DNA of 64,000 nucleotides, taken from the IMG/VR virus record IMGVR_UViG_3300034072_001378, positions 1 to 64,000 of that record; one strand, written 5' to 3'. Below, in pieces: positions 8,777-17,511 of this stretch; the first letter of the stretch is position 1; each line of letters starts with the position of its first letter. Under the pieces are notes generated by a model. The model searched no databases. It saw only the letters and a program-made list of their open reading frames with translations, and had not been told where the DNA came from. Position numbers and translations under genes: made by a program. This DNA is from a virus.

Positions 8777-9052
8777 ATGAATTTAAACTTAAAAACAGAT
8801 GTTGAGTTCAATGCAAAGAAAAAAGAAATTTTTGATAGAATTGATGCAATAATAGATTCATCTAAATCAAATTTGACAACAAAAATTAAAAAACAATTAG
8901 AAAATGAATCTGATATGAAAATAGAAAGAGTTCTCGAACTGATTTATGATGATTTAGAAGAAAAAAGAATTAAAATAAAAAATCATTTCTATTCACAATT
9001 AGAAACAATAACCATAAAAGCTTTTAATGAAGCTATTTATAAGATGATTTAG
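8777..9052 (+). CDS. Unrecognised 91-residue protein
   Basis: Follows the CCA enzyme in the same operon. Highly charged and helical throughout, probably coiled coil. No known family recognised. Confidence 0.65.
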   Translation: MNLNLKTDVEFNAKKKEIFDRIDAIIDSSKSNLTTKIKKQLENESDMKIERVLELIYDDLEEKRIKIKNHFYSQLETITIKAFNEAIYKMI

Positions 9053-9053
9053 G

Positions 9054-9167
9054 GTGCTAAAAATAAAAATTATACTGATTGGGATGTTATTAATTGGTTT
9101 TGCTGGTTGTCAAAGCGATACAGCTAAAAATTCACAAAAATATTATGAAAAGATGAGGAATAAATAA
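9054..9167 (+). CDS. Small lipoprotein, 37 residues
   Basis: GTG start next to the previous stop (TTTAGGGTG). Lysines, then a hydrophobic stretch, then a lipobox L-I-G-F-A-G-C ending at residue 19, leaving an 18-residue lipidated peptide. Such tiny phage lipoproteins act in lysis or superinfection exclusion. Which applies here cannot be told. An internal ATG at 9084 would keep the lipobox. Confidence 0.55.
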   Translation: MLKIKIILIGMLLIGFAGCQSDTAKNSQKYYEKMRNK

Positions 9168-9168
9168 A

Positions 9169-9540
9169 ATGCTAAAAATTTTACAGCTAATTTTAGATGA
9201 AAATATAATTTCGTTTAATATTGATTATGATGATAATATAATTATTTATAGAATAAAGACACAAATTTGGGATGATATTTCCAAATATTATCGAATGGTT
9301 GAATGGGATGATGATTTTTCAATTAATATTGATACATTTATTTCAAGATGTAAAAAATATGCTTATAAAAATGGCTATATTGTATTATCTGGATATCATC
9401 AAAATAATATTAATACATTTCAGGCAAAGTGTTTTGGATGGATTTCTGAAACAGTCGACAAAAAATGTAATTTTAATAATATTACGGAATTAGCTGCAGT
9501 TCTTAATGCAATAAATTATATAAGAGATAAACATGTGTGA
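9169..9540 (+). CDS. Unrecognised 123-residue protein
   Basis: Acidic first half, a GYHQNN segment, and a C-terminal helix containing ITELAAVLNAI. Not recognised with certainty. Overlaps the next gene by eight bases. Confidence 0.7.
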   Translation: MLKILQLILDENIISFNIDYDDNIIIYRIKTQIWDDISKYYRMVEWDDDFSINIDTFISRCKKYAYKNGYIVLSGYHQNNINTFQAKCFGWISETVDKKCNFNNITELAAVLNAINYIRDKHV

Positions 9541-9727
9541 AGAATTAGAAGAAAATAAATTTCAGTATTTAAAAGATGAGTGTGAAGATTTAATATCTGA
9601 ACTTCTTTACTACAATAGAAGAGAATGTGATGTTGTTTCAGTTCAAGACATTAAAAAATTATCAAATACCCAAATAGATCAATTATCAGAACATATTAGA
9701 AATTGTGTTTTGGAGAATTTAAAATGA
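9533..9727 (+). CDS. Unrecognised 64-residue acidic protein
   Basis: Overlaps both neighbours, with an ATGA junction to the next. Acidic and helical. No motif. Confidence 0.6.
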   Translation: MCEELEENKFQYLKDECEDLISELLYYNRRECDVVSVQDIKKLSNTQIDQLSEHIRNCVLENLK

Positions 9728-9935
9728 ATTTTTTAAGCAATTATTTTGTTCGCACGTAAATAAGATAGAAATTATCGAAAAAAGAGAAGAAATTTACACA
9801 GAAATACCAAATGATATTTTCGACCCATTTAGAGATTTTACTATAGATGTCGTAAAAGAAACTTGCTATAAATGCGGTAAAGAAAAAATTAAAGAAAAAA
9901 GAAATTATAAAGATTGTAAAAAATACACAATTTAA
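9724..9935 (+). pseudogene. Small cysteine-containing protein broken by a one-base frameshift
   Basis: The ATG at 9724 has good operon context but stops after 11 codons. One more T in the T6 run at about 9728-9733 would open a 70-residue frame to 9935. That frame starts MNFFKQLFCSHVNK, has an acidic centre and ends with C-Y-K-C-G-K and a further cysteine. The restored protein looks like small phage proteins with an N-terminal C-x-H and C-terminal C-x-x-C. Real mutation or homopolymer error cannot be separated here. Confidence 0.5.
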
Positions 9936-9958
9936 AAGAAATACACATACTGCTTTAA

Positions 9959-9987
9959 TTAAGCTTTAATATTCTTTTGTATATAAT
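9959..9987 (+). promoter_or_regulatory. Middle-type promoter
   Basis: TTAAGC, 17 bases, TATAAT, with the typical TTTTGTA before it. Drives the 10015 operon. Confidence 0.8.
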
Positions 9988-10014
9988 AAATTATATAAAT
10001 TAAAAGGATATAAA

Positions 10015-10368
10015 ATGAAAATTAAATTAAGACAATTAAATTTAACTCCTGATGAGTTTGAGGAATTTCTTGATAATCTTTTAGATACAGATGGGTATTT
10101 TTCAAGCATACACATATATAATGAAGAATTATTGGGAGTTCTTAAGGCAGGTGATTATATTGAGAATACAGGGTTTAAAAAATATTGTGCTTCGCATAAA
10201 TTATTAAATTGTTCTTTATCACATGAAGAATTTTTTAATCTTTTAACAGGTAGAACTTACGAACAATTAGATACATTTAACAGAAGATTATTCAAATTAA
10301 ATGAAATTAAAAAATTGTTTATATTGGCAGAAAAATATAACTATACTTTAATAAAGGATGTGAAATGA
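10015..10368 (+). CDS. Unrecognised 117-residue protein
   Basis: First gene behind the 9959 promoter with an AAAGGATATAAA leader. Mostly helical, no family recognised. ATGA overlap with the next gene. Confidence 0.7.
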   Translation: MKIKLRQLNLTPDEFEEFLDNLLDTDGYFSSIHIYNEELLGVLKAGDYIENTGFKKYCASHKLLNCSLSHEEFFNLLTGRTYEQLDTFNRRLFKLNEIKKLFILAEKYNYTLIKDVK

Positions 10369-10739
10369 CTTTAAGATCTAAATATAATTTCCCATTTTTT
10401 GAATTGGAATCATTTGCGATTACATCTAAGCTATTAAATTGGCAAGTAAAGGAAATAAAAGAGTATTTATTAGAAGTTGATGAATATTTAGAAAAAAATA
10501 TTAATAAATATGCTATAAATGAACACAATCTAAATTGTAAAATATCCGAATATCCATCATATATGCGAATGCTTCCAACTATTAAGAAAATAATTATTGA
10601 TTTTCAGAAAGAATTAGAAGACACAATTAAAACAAAAAATAAATTAATTGAAATTCAATATACAATAAAACATTTTATAGAGAAAAATGATTATATAAAT
10701 TTAGAAACTATAATAAAACTACCTTGTTTTAGATATTAA
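10365..10739 (+). CDS. Unrecognised 124-residue protein
   Basis: Helical protein with a long charged central segment, likely coiled coil. No family recognised. Nine bases separate it from the next gene. Confidence 0.7.
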   Translation: MTLRSKYNFPFFELESFAITSKLLNWQVKEIKEYLLEVDEYLEKNINKYAINEHNLNCKISEYPSYMRMLPTIKKIIIDFQKELEDTIKTKNKLIEIQYTIKHFIEKNDYINLETIIKLPCFRY

Positions 10740-10748
10740 GGATATAAA

Positions 10749-11546
10749 ATGAAAATAGCAGATTTTTTAAAATTACCAAAAACAAAAGAACAATATATTG
10801 ATGATTTTACACATAGATTAAATCTATTTGGTGTTTATGATAGTAATTTAACTGATTTAAATGTTTATAATTTAGATATAAGTAAAATTGAAGTTTTTAA
10901 TGTTTTTGACGATTGTTTAGATGGAAGAAGAGGTTTATGGATTTATTATGCTACATATGAAAATGAGCCTTTTGCTTTTTGGTACACAGCGGGTAGGGAG
11001 GGTAATGATTCAAAGAAAGGGTTTGTTATAAATAAAGATGTATTTAAAAATGCTATAGGATATTTAAGAACATTTACTGAAACAGATTTAGATAATGAAG
11101 TAGATATAAATACTGATTTTAGAGAATTAAATAAGATATATGGTTATGATTTAACAAATCTTATTCTAAAACCAAATCACGAATTAAAATTTAAAGTTGA
11201 TGATATTGTTGAAATTTCTAATTTTTCATACATAAATTTAAAAAATGAAACTATCAGAGCTAAAATTATAAGAACTAATAATAAAACAGATTTAGATACT
11301 TATGTTGTTGAATTGTTAGATTATAAAGAAGTACCAACATTTGTTAAGGGAGTGGTGGGTTCTAGAGGAACTATTTTTACTAAATTATTTCCAAAAAATC
11401 AAAAATTAAAAATAAGCGATATTTATTTGAGTAATGATGAATTAACTGCAGAACAAAATGAAGTTATCCAAAAATATATTAATTCAAATAAATCTGTTAA
11501 ATTTCCTATATCTTATAAAGATGAAAATGATATGAAATTACTATAA
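10749..11546 (+). CDS. Unrecognised 265-residue protein
   Basis: Contains a tryptophan/tyrosine-rich core (GLWIYYATY, FAFWYTAGREG) near residues 62-83 and a beta-rich C-terminal half. No domain recognised. Start after AAGGATATAAA. Confidence 0.75.
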   Translation: MKIADFLKLPKTKEQYIDDFTHRLNLFGVYDSNLTDLNVYNLDISKIEVFNVFDDCLDGRRGLWIYYATYENEPFAFWYTAGREGNDSKKGFVINKDVFKNAIGYLRTFTETDLDNEVDINTDFRELNKIYGYDLTNLILKPNHELKFKVDDIVEISNFSYINLKNETIRAKIIRTNNKTDLDTYVVELLDYKEVPTFVKGVVGSRGTIFTKLFPKNQKLKISDIYLSNDELTAEQNEVIQKYINSNKSVKFPISYKDENDMKLL

Positions 11547-11556
11547 AGGAGTTAGA

Positions 11557-11802
11557 ATGAAATTCAAAACATGTGGTTCTTGTGAAGATGTAAAAATTTA
11601 TAAGAGTAAATTTCCGGATTTTGCAATAGCTTATTGTGGGCGAACTGGAAATCATAAAACCGGTGTAGTTGTACCTCATAATAGTGATGGTGATTCAAAA
11701 ACAATTACATATACTAGAGTACCTAATTTTTGTACAAATGAAAATGCCGAAAAATCAGAAACACAAGCAAACAAAAAAGATTGGATAACGATCAAAATTT
11801 AA
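11557..11802 (+). CDS. 81-residue cysteine-containing protein
   Basis: C-x-x-C at residues 6-9 plus further cysteines (YCGRTG, FCTNE) suggest bound zinc. No family recognised. Good ribosome site (AAAGGAG). Confidence 0.65.
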   Translation: MKFKTCGSCEDVKIYKSKFPDFAIAYCGRTGNHKTGVVVPHNSDGDSKTITYTRVPNFCTNENAEKSETQANKKDWITIKI

Positions 11803-11811
11803 AGGATGACA

Positions 11812-12213
11812 ATGAAATATAAAATACCAAAAAATGCAGAAATTATTAGCATAAAGGAAGATTCTATTATTGATACATCTAATGGGTATAAACAAGACTA
11901 TGAAGGTTTAATTATAGAAACAGATAAGAGGAATATAAAACTTGTTATAACTAACGGTCAAAACTGTTGTGAGAATTGGGGAAATTTATTTTTTGAAACA
12001 CCTGATAATATTTCTATATTTATTGGTGCAACAATTTTAGAAGTTCAAGATATAGATATCAAAAGAGATATTGATATTGATAATGAAACCCAGCTTAGAA
12101 TTAAAACAGATAAAGGTATTATTCAATATGCAATTTATAATGAGCACAACGGTTACTATTCGCATGGTACTATAAAACAAGTTTTTGATGATATTAAACA
12201 TGATTTATTGTAG
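11812..12213 (+). CDS. Unrecognised 133-residue protein
   Basis: Start chosen at ATG 11812, seven bases after AAAGG. An ATG at 11806 overlaps that site. Beta-rich, with a QNCCENWGN segment and IEVQD-type strands. Similar small proteins occur in many phages, but I know no function. Confidence 0.7.
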   Translation: MKYKIPKNAEIISIKEDSIIDTSNGYKQDYEGLIIETDKRNIKLVITNGQNCCENWGNLFFETPDNISIFIGATILEVQDIDIKRDIDIDNETQLRIKTDKGIIQYAIYNEHNGYYSHGTIKQVFDDIKHDLL

Positions 12214-12221
12214 GAAATAAT

Positions 12222-12437
12222 ATGTTAAATATTGAAGAAATTAAAGATTTGCCTGAGTACAGAAAATATTTATCTGCGAAACATGATTTTGCAGATGTGT
12301 GCAAGGGTGGAAAAGATTATAGTGCTTGTTCATTTATGGATATTTCAATTAGATCAGATAGATTTGATGAAGCAAAAAATGAATTAGTTAAAACGCTTGG
12401 TAAAATAGTATTAGAAAATTTAGAAAAAGGAGAATAA
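12222..12437 (+). CDS. Unrecognised 71-residue protein
   Basis: Two cysteines in the centre (VCKGG, SACSF), helical ends. Close to both neighbours, so same operon. Confidence 0.65.
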   Translation: MLNIEEIKDLPEYRKYLSAKHDFADVCKGGKDYSACSFMDISIRSDRFDEAKNELVKTLGKIVLENLEKGE

Positions 12438-12438
12438 A

Positions 12439-12840
12439 ATGCAAAATACGGAAACAAAACAATTTACATTAAATGAAACAGTTAAGGGGTTAGCAGAAGC
12501 TATTTGGGAAAATAAAGATTCATGTGACATAATTGATGCATATGGGATTGAAAACTTGGCTGATTTAGAATCAACATTAACATGCGAAGTTGGCGATGAA
12601 TTAAAATATTGTGATTTTAAAACATTCAAGAACTATGAAGCAGAAGTAGTAGATTCAGGTGGTGCAGAAGGTGATGGAGCAGAAATGTTCTGTGTATTTA
12701 AGGTGACAAGATTATCAGATAATGAGGAAAATTTCATTGCATTTTTTGGTAGATATAGTTCTTGGGATAGTTCATATTATGATGATTACCACTTAGTAGA
12801 ACCAGAAGAATATGTAGCAATTAAATGGAATAAAAAATGA
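12439..12840 (+). CDS. Unrecognised 133-residue protein
   Basis: Acidic protein with a glycine/glutamate loop (DSGGAEGDGAE) and a FFGRYSSWDSSYYDDY block that looks like a surface or binding loop. Family not recognised. ATGA overlap with the next gene. Confidence 0.7.
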   Translation: MQNTETKQFTLNETVKGLAEAIWENKDSCDIIDAYGIENLADLESTLTCEVGDELKYCDFKTFKNYEAEVVDSGGAEGDGAEMFCVFKVTRLSDNEENFIAFFGRYSSWDSSYYDDYHLVEPEEYVAIKWNKK

Positions 12841-13118
12841 CAATTGTTGCTACCGTAATTGGTTATATAATTATTGGTATTTTTGCACTTATAATTGTAA
12901 CTGCTCTTTGGCAATGGTTGTTATATGGTGAAATAGGTAACTCTATTTCACAAAGTATAAAAGGAAATAAAATTTACATAAATGGGAAATTTATTAAAGA
13001 AACTTTTGGGGGAAATATTTCAATGATAAATGGTTCTGTTTATGAAAATGGGAAATGCATTTATAAACATAAAAGAAAATTTAGATGGCAAAAGGATACT
13101 GATGAAAAAACAAAATAA
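12837..13118 (+). CDS. Single-pass membrane protein, 93 residues
   Basis: Residues 4-30 are a continuous hydrophobic segment (IGYIIIGIFALIIVTALW), followed by a basic soluble tail. Likely an inner-membrane protein of unknown role. Confidence 0.65.
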   Translation: MTIVATVIGYIIIGIFALIIVTALWQWLLYGEIGNSISQSIKGNKIYINGKFIKETFGGNISMINGSVYENGKCIYKHKRKFRWQKDTDEKTK

Positions 13119-13299
13119 ATACATTATAACTATTACATCAGAAGATAAAAAAGTACCAAAAGGGTTTAAATTAAAAGAAGGTAAATTTTATAGGGAATTT
13201 GTTGGAACAGCTGATACAGAAAGAGATATGGATTTTATAAGAAGATATTTTTCAAAAATGTTTACTAATATTCAACATTTTGAGATTACTTTAATTTAG
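13102..13299 (+). CDS. Unrecognised 65-residue protein
   Basis: Start taken at ATG 13102 (overlap of 17 bases with the membrane protein). A longer in-frame start at 13030 lies deep inside that gene and lacks a ribosome site. Basic, no motif. Confidence 0.55.
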   Translation: MKKQNKYIITITSEDKKVPKGFKLKEGKFYREFVGTADTERDMDFIRRYFSKMFTNIQHFEITLI

Positions 13300-13323
13300 C
13301 TTTAATTATTTTTAATATATAAT
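13295..13323 (+). promoter_or_regulatory. Middle-type promoter
   Basis: TTTAGC, 17 bases, TATAAT. It overlaps the stop of the previous gene and drives the secreted protein at 13343. Confidence 0.75.
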
Positions 13324-13342
13324 AAAACAAAAAGGAAATAAA

Positions 13343-13876
13343 ATGAAACTTAAAAAATTATTAGTAATTGGGACTTTAGTTCTTGGGATTGGTGCAAATA
13401 CTGCTAATGCATATATTGAAAATTATGGTGAGCCGGGTTATGCTGAGAAACACCCAAAATTAGGTGGAATCACTTTAAATGAAAATTATGATGAACAATG
13501 TGAAATTTTTAAGCAAAAATTAGATGCACATTATATTGGAAAAAGTTCATATTATAAGTTCACAAAAAATTCAAAAGAATGTGGTTATGCAAATGATTAT
13601 TTAGTACCAGATGAAAATAATAATGTTAAAAAAATTAGTATAACATATAAGATTTTGGGTTTTGATTTCTTAAGTGACCCGGTTATTGTTGCAAAAGCTT
13701 ATGTAAATTCTGTTGCATCGGTTTTTAAAGACCTAGAAGTAAGAACAAGTTTTTCTCGTTCAAATGGTAGAATGGAAGAAAATAGAACTGTTCACGGTAT
13801 AAATTCAGAAAATCAATCTATTAATTTTTTATTTTCTTTAGTTCAATTTGAACAATTACCAAAAGGTAAATTTTAA
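13343..13876 (+). CDS. Secreted protein with Sec signal peptide, 177 residues
   Basis: Residues 1-24 form a Sec signal: K-L-K-K, a hydrophobic core, and an A-N-A cleavage site before YIENYG. The mature part has two cysteines that could form a disulfide. Periplasmic location is expected. Role unknown, superinfection or envelope modification being options. Start after AAAGGAAATAAA. Confidence 0.75.
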   Translation: MKLKKLLVIGTLVLGIGANTANAYIENYGEPGYAEKHPKLGGITLNENYDEQCEIFKQKLDAHYIGKSSYYKFTKNSKECGYANDYLVPDENNNVKKISITYKILGFDFLSDPVIVAKAYVNSVASVFKDLEVRTSFSRSNGRMEENRTVHGINSENQSINFLFSLVQFEQLPKGKF

Positions 13877-14241
13877 TGCAACCTAGTATTTTGCAAGAAT
13901 TAAATGAAATGATTTCTGATATAGAAAAGGAATTGAACTCTTTAGATAAAAGAACAAAAAAGTTAATAGCAAATAATGTTTATTCTTTAGGTTCAAATTA
14001 TTTAAAAACGGTAGATGCATCTAAACAAAATAAATTTTACGCATTTGTTATAAAAAAGTCATTCTTTTTTAATAAAATTTCATTTGAATTAATGAGTTCA
14101 GACGAGTTACCAATTTTAGTTAATTCAAAGTATGATGATTATAAAATTTATAAAAATAAAGAATTATTAAATATTTTTGATGAAGAATCTTTAGTCAAAA
14201 TAAAATATTTCTTATTATCTTTTGGTGTAATGGAGAATTAA
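13876..14241 (+). CDS. Unrecognised 121-residue protein
   Basis: Start overlaps the previous stop (TAATG). Helical N-terminus with a charged coiled-coil-like segment. No family recognised. Confidence 0.65.
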   Translation: MQPSILQELNEMISDIEKELNSLDKRTKKLIANNVYSLGSNYLKTVDASKQNKFYAFVIKKSFFFNKISFELMSSDELPILVNSKYDDYKIYKNKELLNIFDEESLVKIKYFLLSFGVMEN

Positions 14242-14242
14242 A

Positions 14243-14539
14243 ATGAATAAATATTTATGCCCAAAATGCGGATCAAGTGATTTGAGACAAAAAGCCCAAT
14301 ATGTTTATAAGTGCTGTAGTTGTAATTATACAAATGATGAATTATATTTTAAAGTACTAAATCCACAAAATTTAAAATTCAAATTATCTGTTGGTTATAT
14401 GTATTTAACAAGAAAAGGTGATATTGTTAAAATTAATGGATTTGATGAATATTTTCTTGGTTCTAATGGCGCAACATATAATTACAGAGGTCATGATATA
14501 AGAGATAATTCTGATAATGATTTAGTTCAAGAATACTAG
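14243..14539 (+). CDS. Zinc-ribbon protein, 98 residues
   Basis: N-terminal ribbon C-P-K-C (6-9) and C-C-S-C near 24-27. The C-terminal part is beta-rich with a KGDIVKINGFDEY strand pair. Possibly a nucleic-acid or protein adaptor. Confidence 0.65.
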   Translation: MNKYLCPKCGSSDLRQKAQYVYKCCSCNYTNDELYFKVLNPQNLKFKLSVGYMYLTRKGDIVKINGFDEYFLGSNGATYNYRGHDIRDNSDNDLVQEY

Positions 14540-14547
14540 GAAATAAA

Positions 14548-14622
14548 ATGAAAAGATTATTTAAAAAATCAGATATAAAAAGATACATTGATGATATTCT
14601 AAAAGAGAAAAATCATGTTTAG
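14548..14622 (+). CDS. 24-residue mini-protein
   Basis: Good ribosome site (AGGAAATAAA) and eight-base overlap with the next start. Basic amphipathic helix. Translation is plausible, function unknown. Confidence 0.4.
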   Translation: MKRLFKKSDIKRYIDDILKEKNHV

Positions 14623-15013
14623 CTCGGGTGATTTAGTTGTTGATTATGATAAATACCCGGATTTTATAGGTATTGTTTATTATATTAATAATGATGAGTT
14701 ATATTCAGTAAAAGTTAAATTTTATAAAAATATTAGTACAGCTCAAAAAAATACTGAAGTTGGTTTTATTGATGCTGATACATATACTATAACAGGCAAA
14801 AGATTAAATGAATATCCTGATGTGCATTTAGAACATCTTAAAATCGAAAATCTGGATATTCATCAAAAAATAGAAGAATCACAAAATACTAAAATTAGTA
14901 TTGAAGATGTTTCAACTTATGGTGTTATCATAACATTAGAAAATGGATTTAGTTTCTATAGAGATAATACAGGAACATTATTAGAAATTAAGCCAGATAG
15001 AATAAAATTATAA
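14615..15013 (+). CDS. Unrecognised 132-residue protein
   Basis: Beta-rich start (SSGDLVVDYDKYPDFIGIV) like a small SH3-type barrel and a C-terminal strand pair. No family recognised. Confidence 0.65.
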   Translation: MFSSGDLVVDYDKYPDFIGIVYYINNDELYSVKVKFYKNISTAQKNTEVGFIDADTYTITGKRLNEYPDVHLEHLKIENLDIHQKIEESQNTKISIEDVSTYGVIITLENGFSFYRDNTGTLLEIKPDRIKL

Positions 15014-15022
15014 AGGAATAAA

Positions 15023-15352
15023 ATGCAACCAGAAACTTTAGTGCTTATTAGTTTTATTCTATTTATTATTTTTGTTATTATACAACAATATATTTCATAC
15101 AAAAGAAAATCAAAAATAATAGATTCTGAATATAATAAATTAAAACAAAAATATAAAAATGTTTATAGATTAGCAGTACACGAGTATAATAAATATACTT
15201 ATTTTCAAGAATTTCAGGGTGGGAATGGGTGGAGAAATTTACAATTATATGTAAATTTTGATGGCACATCTGAAAAAGAATTCTTTATAGAATGTGTTAA
15301 AGATGCCGAAAATAAAAAGAAAAATTTTGGTAAATATACCGAGTTGGAATAG
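15023..15352 (+). CDS. Membrane-anchored protein, 109 residues
   Basis: N-terminal transmembrane helix (about residues 5-24, LVLISFILFIIFVII) followed by a basic soluble domain. Role unknown. Confidence 0.65.
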   Translation: MQPETLVLISFILFIIFVIIQQYISYKRKSKIIDSEYNKLKQKYKNVYRLAVHEYNKYTYFQEFQGGNGWRNLQLYVNFDGTSEKEFFIECVKDAENKKKNFGKYTELE

Positions 15353-15361
15353 GAAATAATT

Positions 15362-15619
15362 ATGAAAAAGTATGAATATATAGATAATAATGATTTTTAT
15401 TATCTATTAAGTACTATGAAAGCAACAGTTGCGAATACTTTAACATCTTGTAATCCATATTATTTATGGGAATTATTTGAAGTATCAGGTAAACAAGTTA
15501 GATTAATTGACTATATGTATCATGAAGAAGAGCCCACAGAAAATGAGAAGGAATTTGTTTACTATAATGGAAAATTATATGAAGAAATCAAAAGAAGACA
15601 AAAATTAAATAAGGATTAA
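15362..15619 (+). CDS. Unrecognised 85-residue protein
   Basis: Short soluble protein with a DYMYHEEEPTENEKEF centre. Same operon as its neighbours. No recognised motif. Confidence 0.65.
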   Translation: MKKYEYIDNNDFYYLLSTMKATVANTLTSCNPYYLWELFEVSGKQVRLIDYMYHEEEPTENEKEFVYYNGKLYEEIKRRQKLNKD

Positions 15620-15620
15620 A

Positions 15621-15950
15621 ATGAACTTAAAAACAGAAACTTTGGAATTACTAAAAGATAATAATAAAACTTTAGATGATATAAAAGAGTACTATATTAA
15701 TTACACAGAACATAGAGATGAAAATGGAAAATTCTATTATAACTATAAACATACAGAATTTTATGGAGATGGTAATTCTTTTGATATTTCAAAATTAGAT
15801 TTTGAATACGATGATAGTTACGGTACACAAGAAGTTCACGGATTTATTTCATTTACGGATGATACCTGGTTAGAAAGAGAAGAATATGATGGTTCAGAAT
15901 GGTGGGATTTTAAAGAATGCCCAAAAATAGAATGGTACACAAAGGAATAA
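15621..15950 (+). CDS. Unrecognised 109-residue acidic protein
   Basis: Tryptophan- and aspartate-rich C-terminal half (DDTWLEREEY, SEWWDFKE). Not recognised. One base separates it from the previous gene. Confidence 0.65.
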   Translation: MNLKTETLELLKDNNKTLDDIKEYYINYTEHRDENGKFYYNYKHTEFYGDGNSFDISKLDFEYDDSYGTQEVHGFISFTDDTWLEREEYDGSEWWDFKECPKIEWYTKE

Positions 15951-15953
15951 AAT

Positions 15954-16106
15954 ATGATTTATTTACATTCAATTTTATTTGTTGTGATGGTAATATTAGT
16001 TATTGAATCAATTAATAAAAATAATATTAGGTCTGCTGCAGTTAATTCATTTTTTGCAGGAATTAATTTTACTTTTGTTCTTGTGTATTTAGCAGGTAAA
16101 TTATGA
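15954..16106 (+). CDS. Two-helix membrane protein, 50 residues
   Basis: Two hydrophobic segments (residues 4-20 and 31-48) joined by a short polar turn. Overlaps the next start by four bases. Possibly a small inner-membrane protein. Confidence 0.55.
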   Translation: MIYLHSILFVVMVILVIESINKNNIRSAAVNSFFAGINFTFVLVYLAGKL

Positions 16107-16891
16107 AATATTTAATATATGGTAGTACTGCTATAAAATATTTCTTTTCAGATTATCCAAATAACCCAAAAGATTTAGACATTATTCTCTCTGAAGATTC
16201 AAAAATAGATTTAAAAACAGATAAAATTCTTGAGCAATATTATTTACCTGAATTCCAATATATTTTCGATAATAATAAAGATGATAAATATGTAGATCCT
16301 GATTTTCTTTATACTATTAAGATGTCTCATTTATCTTGGGATATTAATTGGGATAAACATATGAAAGGTGCTATTTTTCTAAAAGAAAATGGAGCTAAAT
16401 TAGATATGTTTTTATATAAAGAATTAATAAATGCTTGGAGTAGAATTCATGGAAAGAAAGCAGTAAAAATGAATGTTAAAAATGAAGACTTCTTTAAAGC
16501 AAATATTAAAAGAAAATTTGATCACGAATTTTTACATGAACAATTTGCATTTTATGAAAGACCTCTTAATGAAAGAATAAGAAAAGATTTAGATTCACCT
16601 TTATGTTCAGAAGTTCTTTGGAATTTATTATCAGAAGAAGATAAGTTTAAATGTGCATTTGAGGAATTAATGGTATTAACTGCAGAGAGATTTATTTTTG
16701 TTGAAGATAAAGTACCGGTTAAATATGCAAAAATTAAAATGCTCAAAAATATGATTACAAGTACAACTTCAGGTTGGTTTAATTTATATTTGAAACAAAA
16801 CTTTAAAAAATTTGTAGATACTGATTTTCCTAATTATTTTTATGTAAAAATTAAAGATTTGGATATTGATAACTACATTATGAAAATTTAA
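16103..16891 (+). CDS. Nucleotidyltransferase-fold protein, 262 residues
   Basis: N-terminal Y-G-S-T-A motif (6-10) followed after 14 residues by D-L-D (24-26), the G-S ... D-x-D signature of the polymerase-beta-like nucleotidyltransferase fold. A helical C-terminal domain with DHEFLHEQF and ERPLNERIRKDLDSP blocks follows. I know this type as a recurring phage protein without a proven substrate. It could modify RNA or protein. Operon partner of small unknown genes. Confidence 0.7.
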   Translation: MKYLIYGSTAIKYFFSDYPNNPKDLDIILSEDSKIDLKTDKILEQYYLPEFQYIFDNNKDDKYVDPDFLYTIKMSHLSWDINWDKHMKGAIFLKENGAKLDMFLYKELINAWSRIHGKKAVKMNVKNEDFFKANIKRKFDHEFLHEQFAFYERPLNERIRKDLDSPLCSEVLWNLLSEEDKFKCAFEELMVLTAERFIFVEDKVPVKYAKIKMLKNMITSTTSGWFNLYLKQNFKKFVDTDFPNYFYVKIKDLDIDNYIMKI

Positions 16892-16901
16892 AGGAATATA
16901 T

Positions 16902-17243
16902 ATGAAAAACAAATTAAAGGTAATAATTAAAAAAATTTTAAATGAATCAGAAATAAATGAAATAACAGGTATATATGATTCAGAAATATACTGGTCTTTA
17001 GAATATAAAAATATTATTAGAAAAATTAATAAATATGAATTTATGTTTTTATGTAAAGAATTTATGAAAGAACAGAATTTATGTGTTTGGAGCGGGAATG
17101 GTTACAATAAATCTATTGGTTATGAATGTTCCATTACTCATTTTATGTTTGGAGATGTAGTCACATTTAAAGCAGATACTGAATTTGAAGCTATTATAGA
17201 TGCAACATATGCTGTTATAACAAAAACCGTAGATTTTAATTAA
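16902..17243 (+). CDS. Unrecognised 113-residue protein
   Basis: Follows the nucleotidyltransferase-fold gene by ten bases. Contains a CVWSGNGYNKS loop. Pattern fits a small phage accessory protein. No recognised family. Confidence 0.65.
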   Translation: MKNKLKVIIKKILNESEINEITGIYDSEIYWSLEYKNIIRKINKYEFMFLCKEFMKEQNLCVWSGNGYNKSIGYECSITHFMFGDVVTFKADTEFEAIIDATYAVITKTVDFN

Positions 17244-17268
17244 ACTTTAATATTCTTTTGTATATAAT
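17240..17268 (+). promoter_or_regulatory. Middle-type promoter
   Basis: TTAAAC, 17 bases, TATAAT with TTTTGTA before it. Overlaps the previous stop. Confidence 0.8.
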
Positions 17269-17295
17269 TATAATATATAAATTAAAGGATATTAA

Positions 17296-17502
17296 ATGAA
17301 AGTACATGATATTAAAGAAAATATTTTAGAACTCAATTCAGAAGAATTATGTTTATTGGGTAATCACATTGATTCAAGTAGTATGTTAGACTATTTGCAT
17401 GGTAATGCATCACATGAAGATATTGAAGTAAAGTATATTTTAGAAGTTAAATTTATTAATTTTAGTAAATATGGTAAAATGTACTATATTAAATATATTT
17501 AG
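17296..17502 (+). CDS. Unrecognised 68-residue protein
   Basis: Starts after AAAGGATATTAA. Small soluble protein with no motif. Confidence 0.65.
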   Translation: MKVHDIKENILELNSEELCLLGNHIDSSSMLDYLHGNASHEDIEVKYILEVKFINFSKYGKMYYIKYI

Positions 17503-17511
17503 GTATTAAAA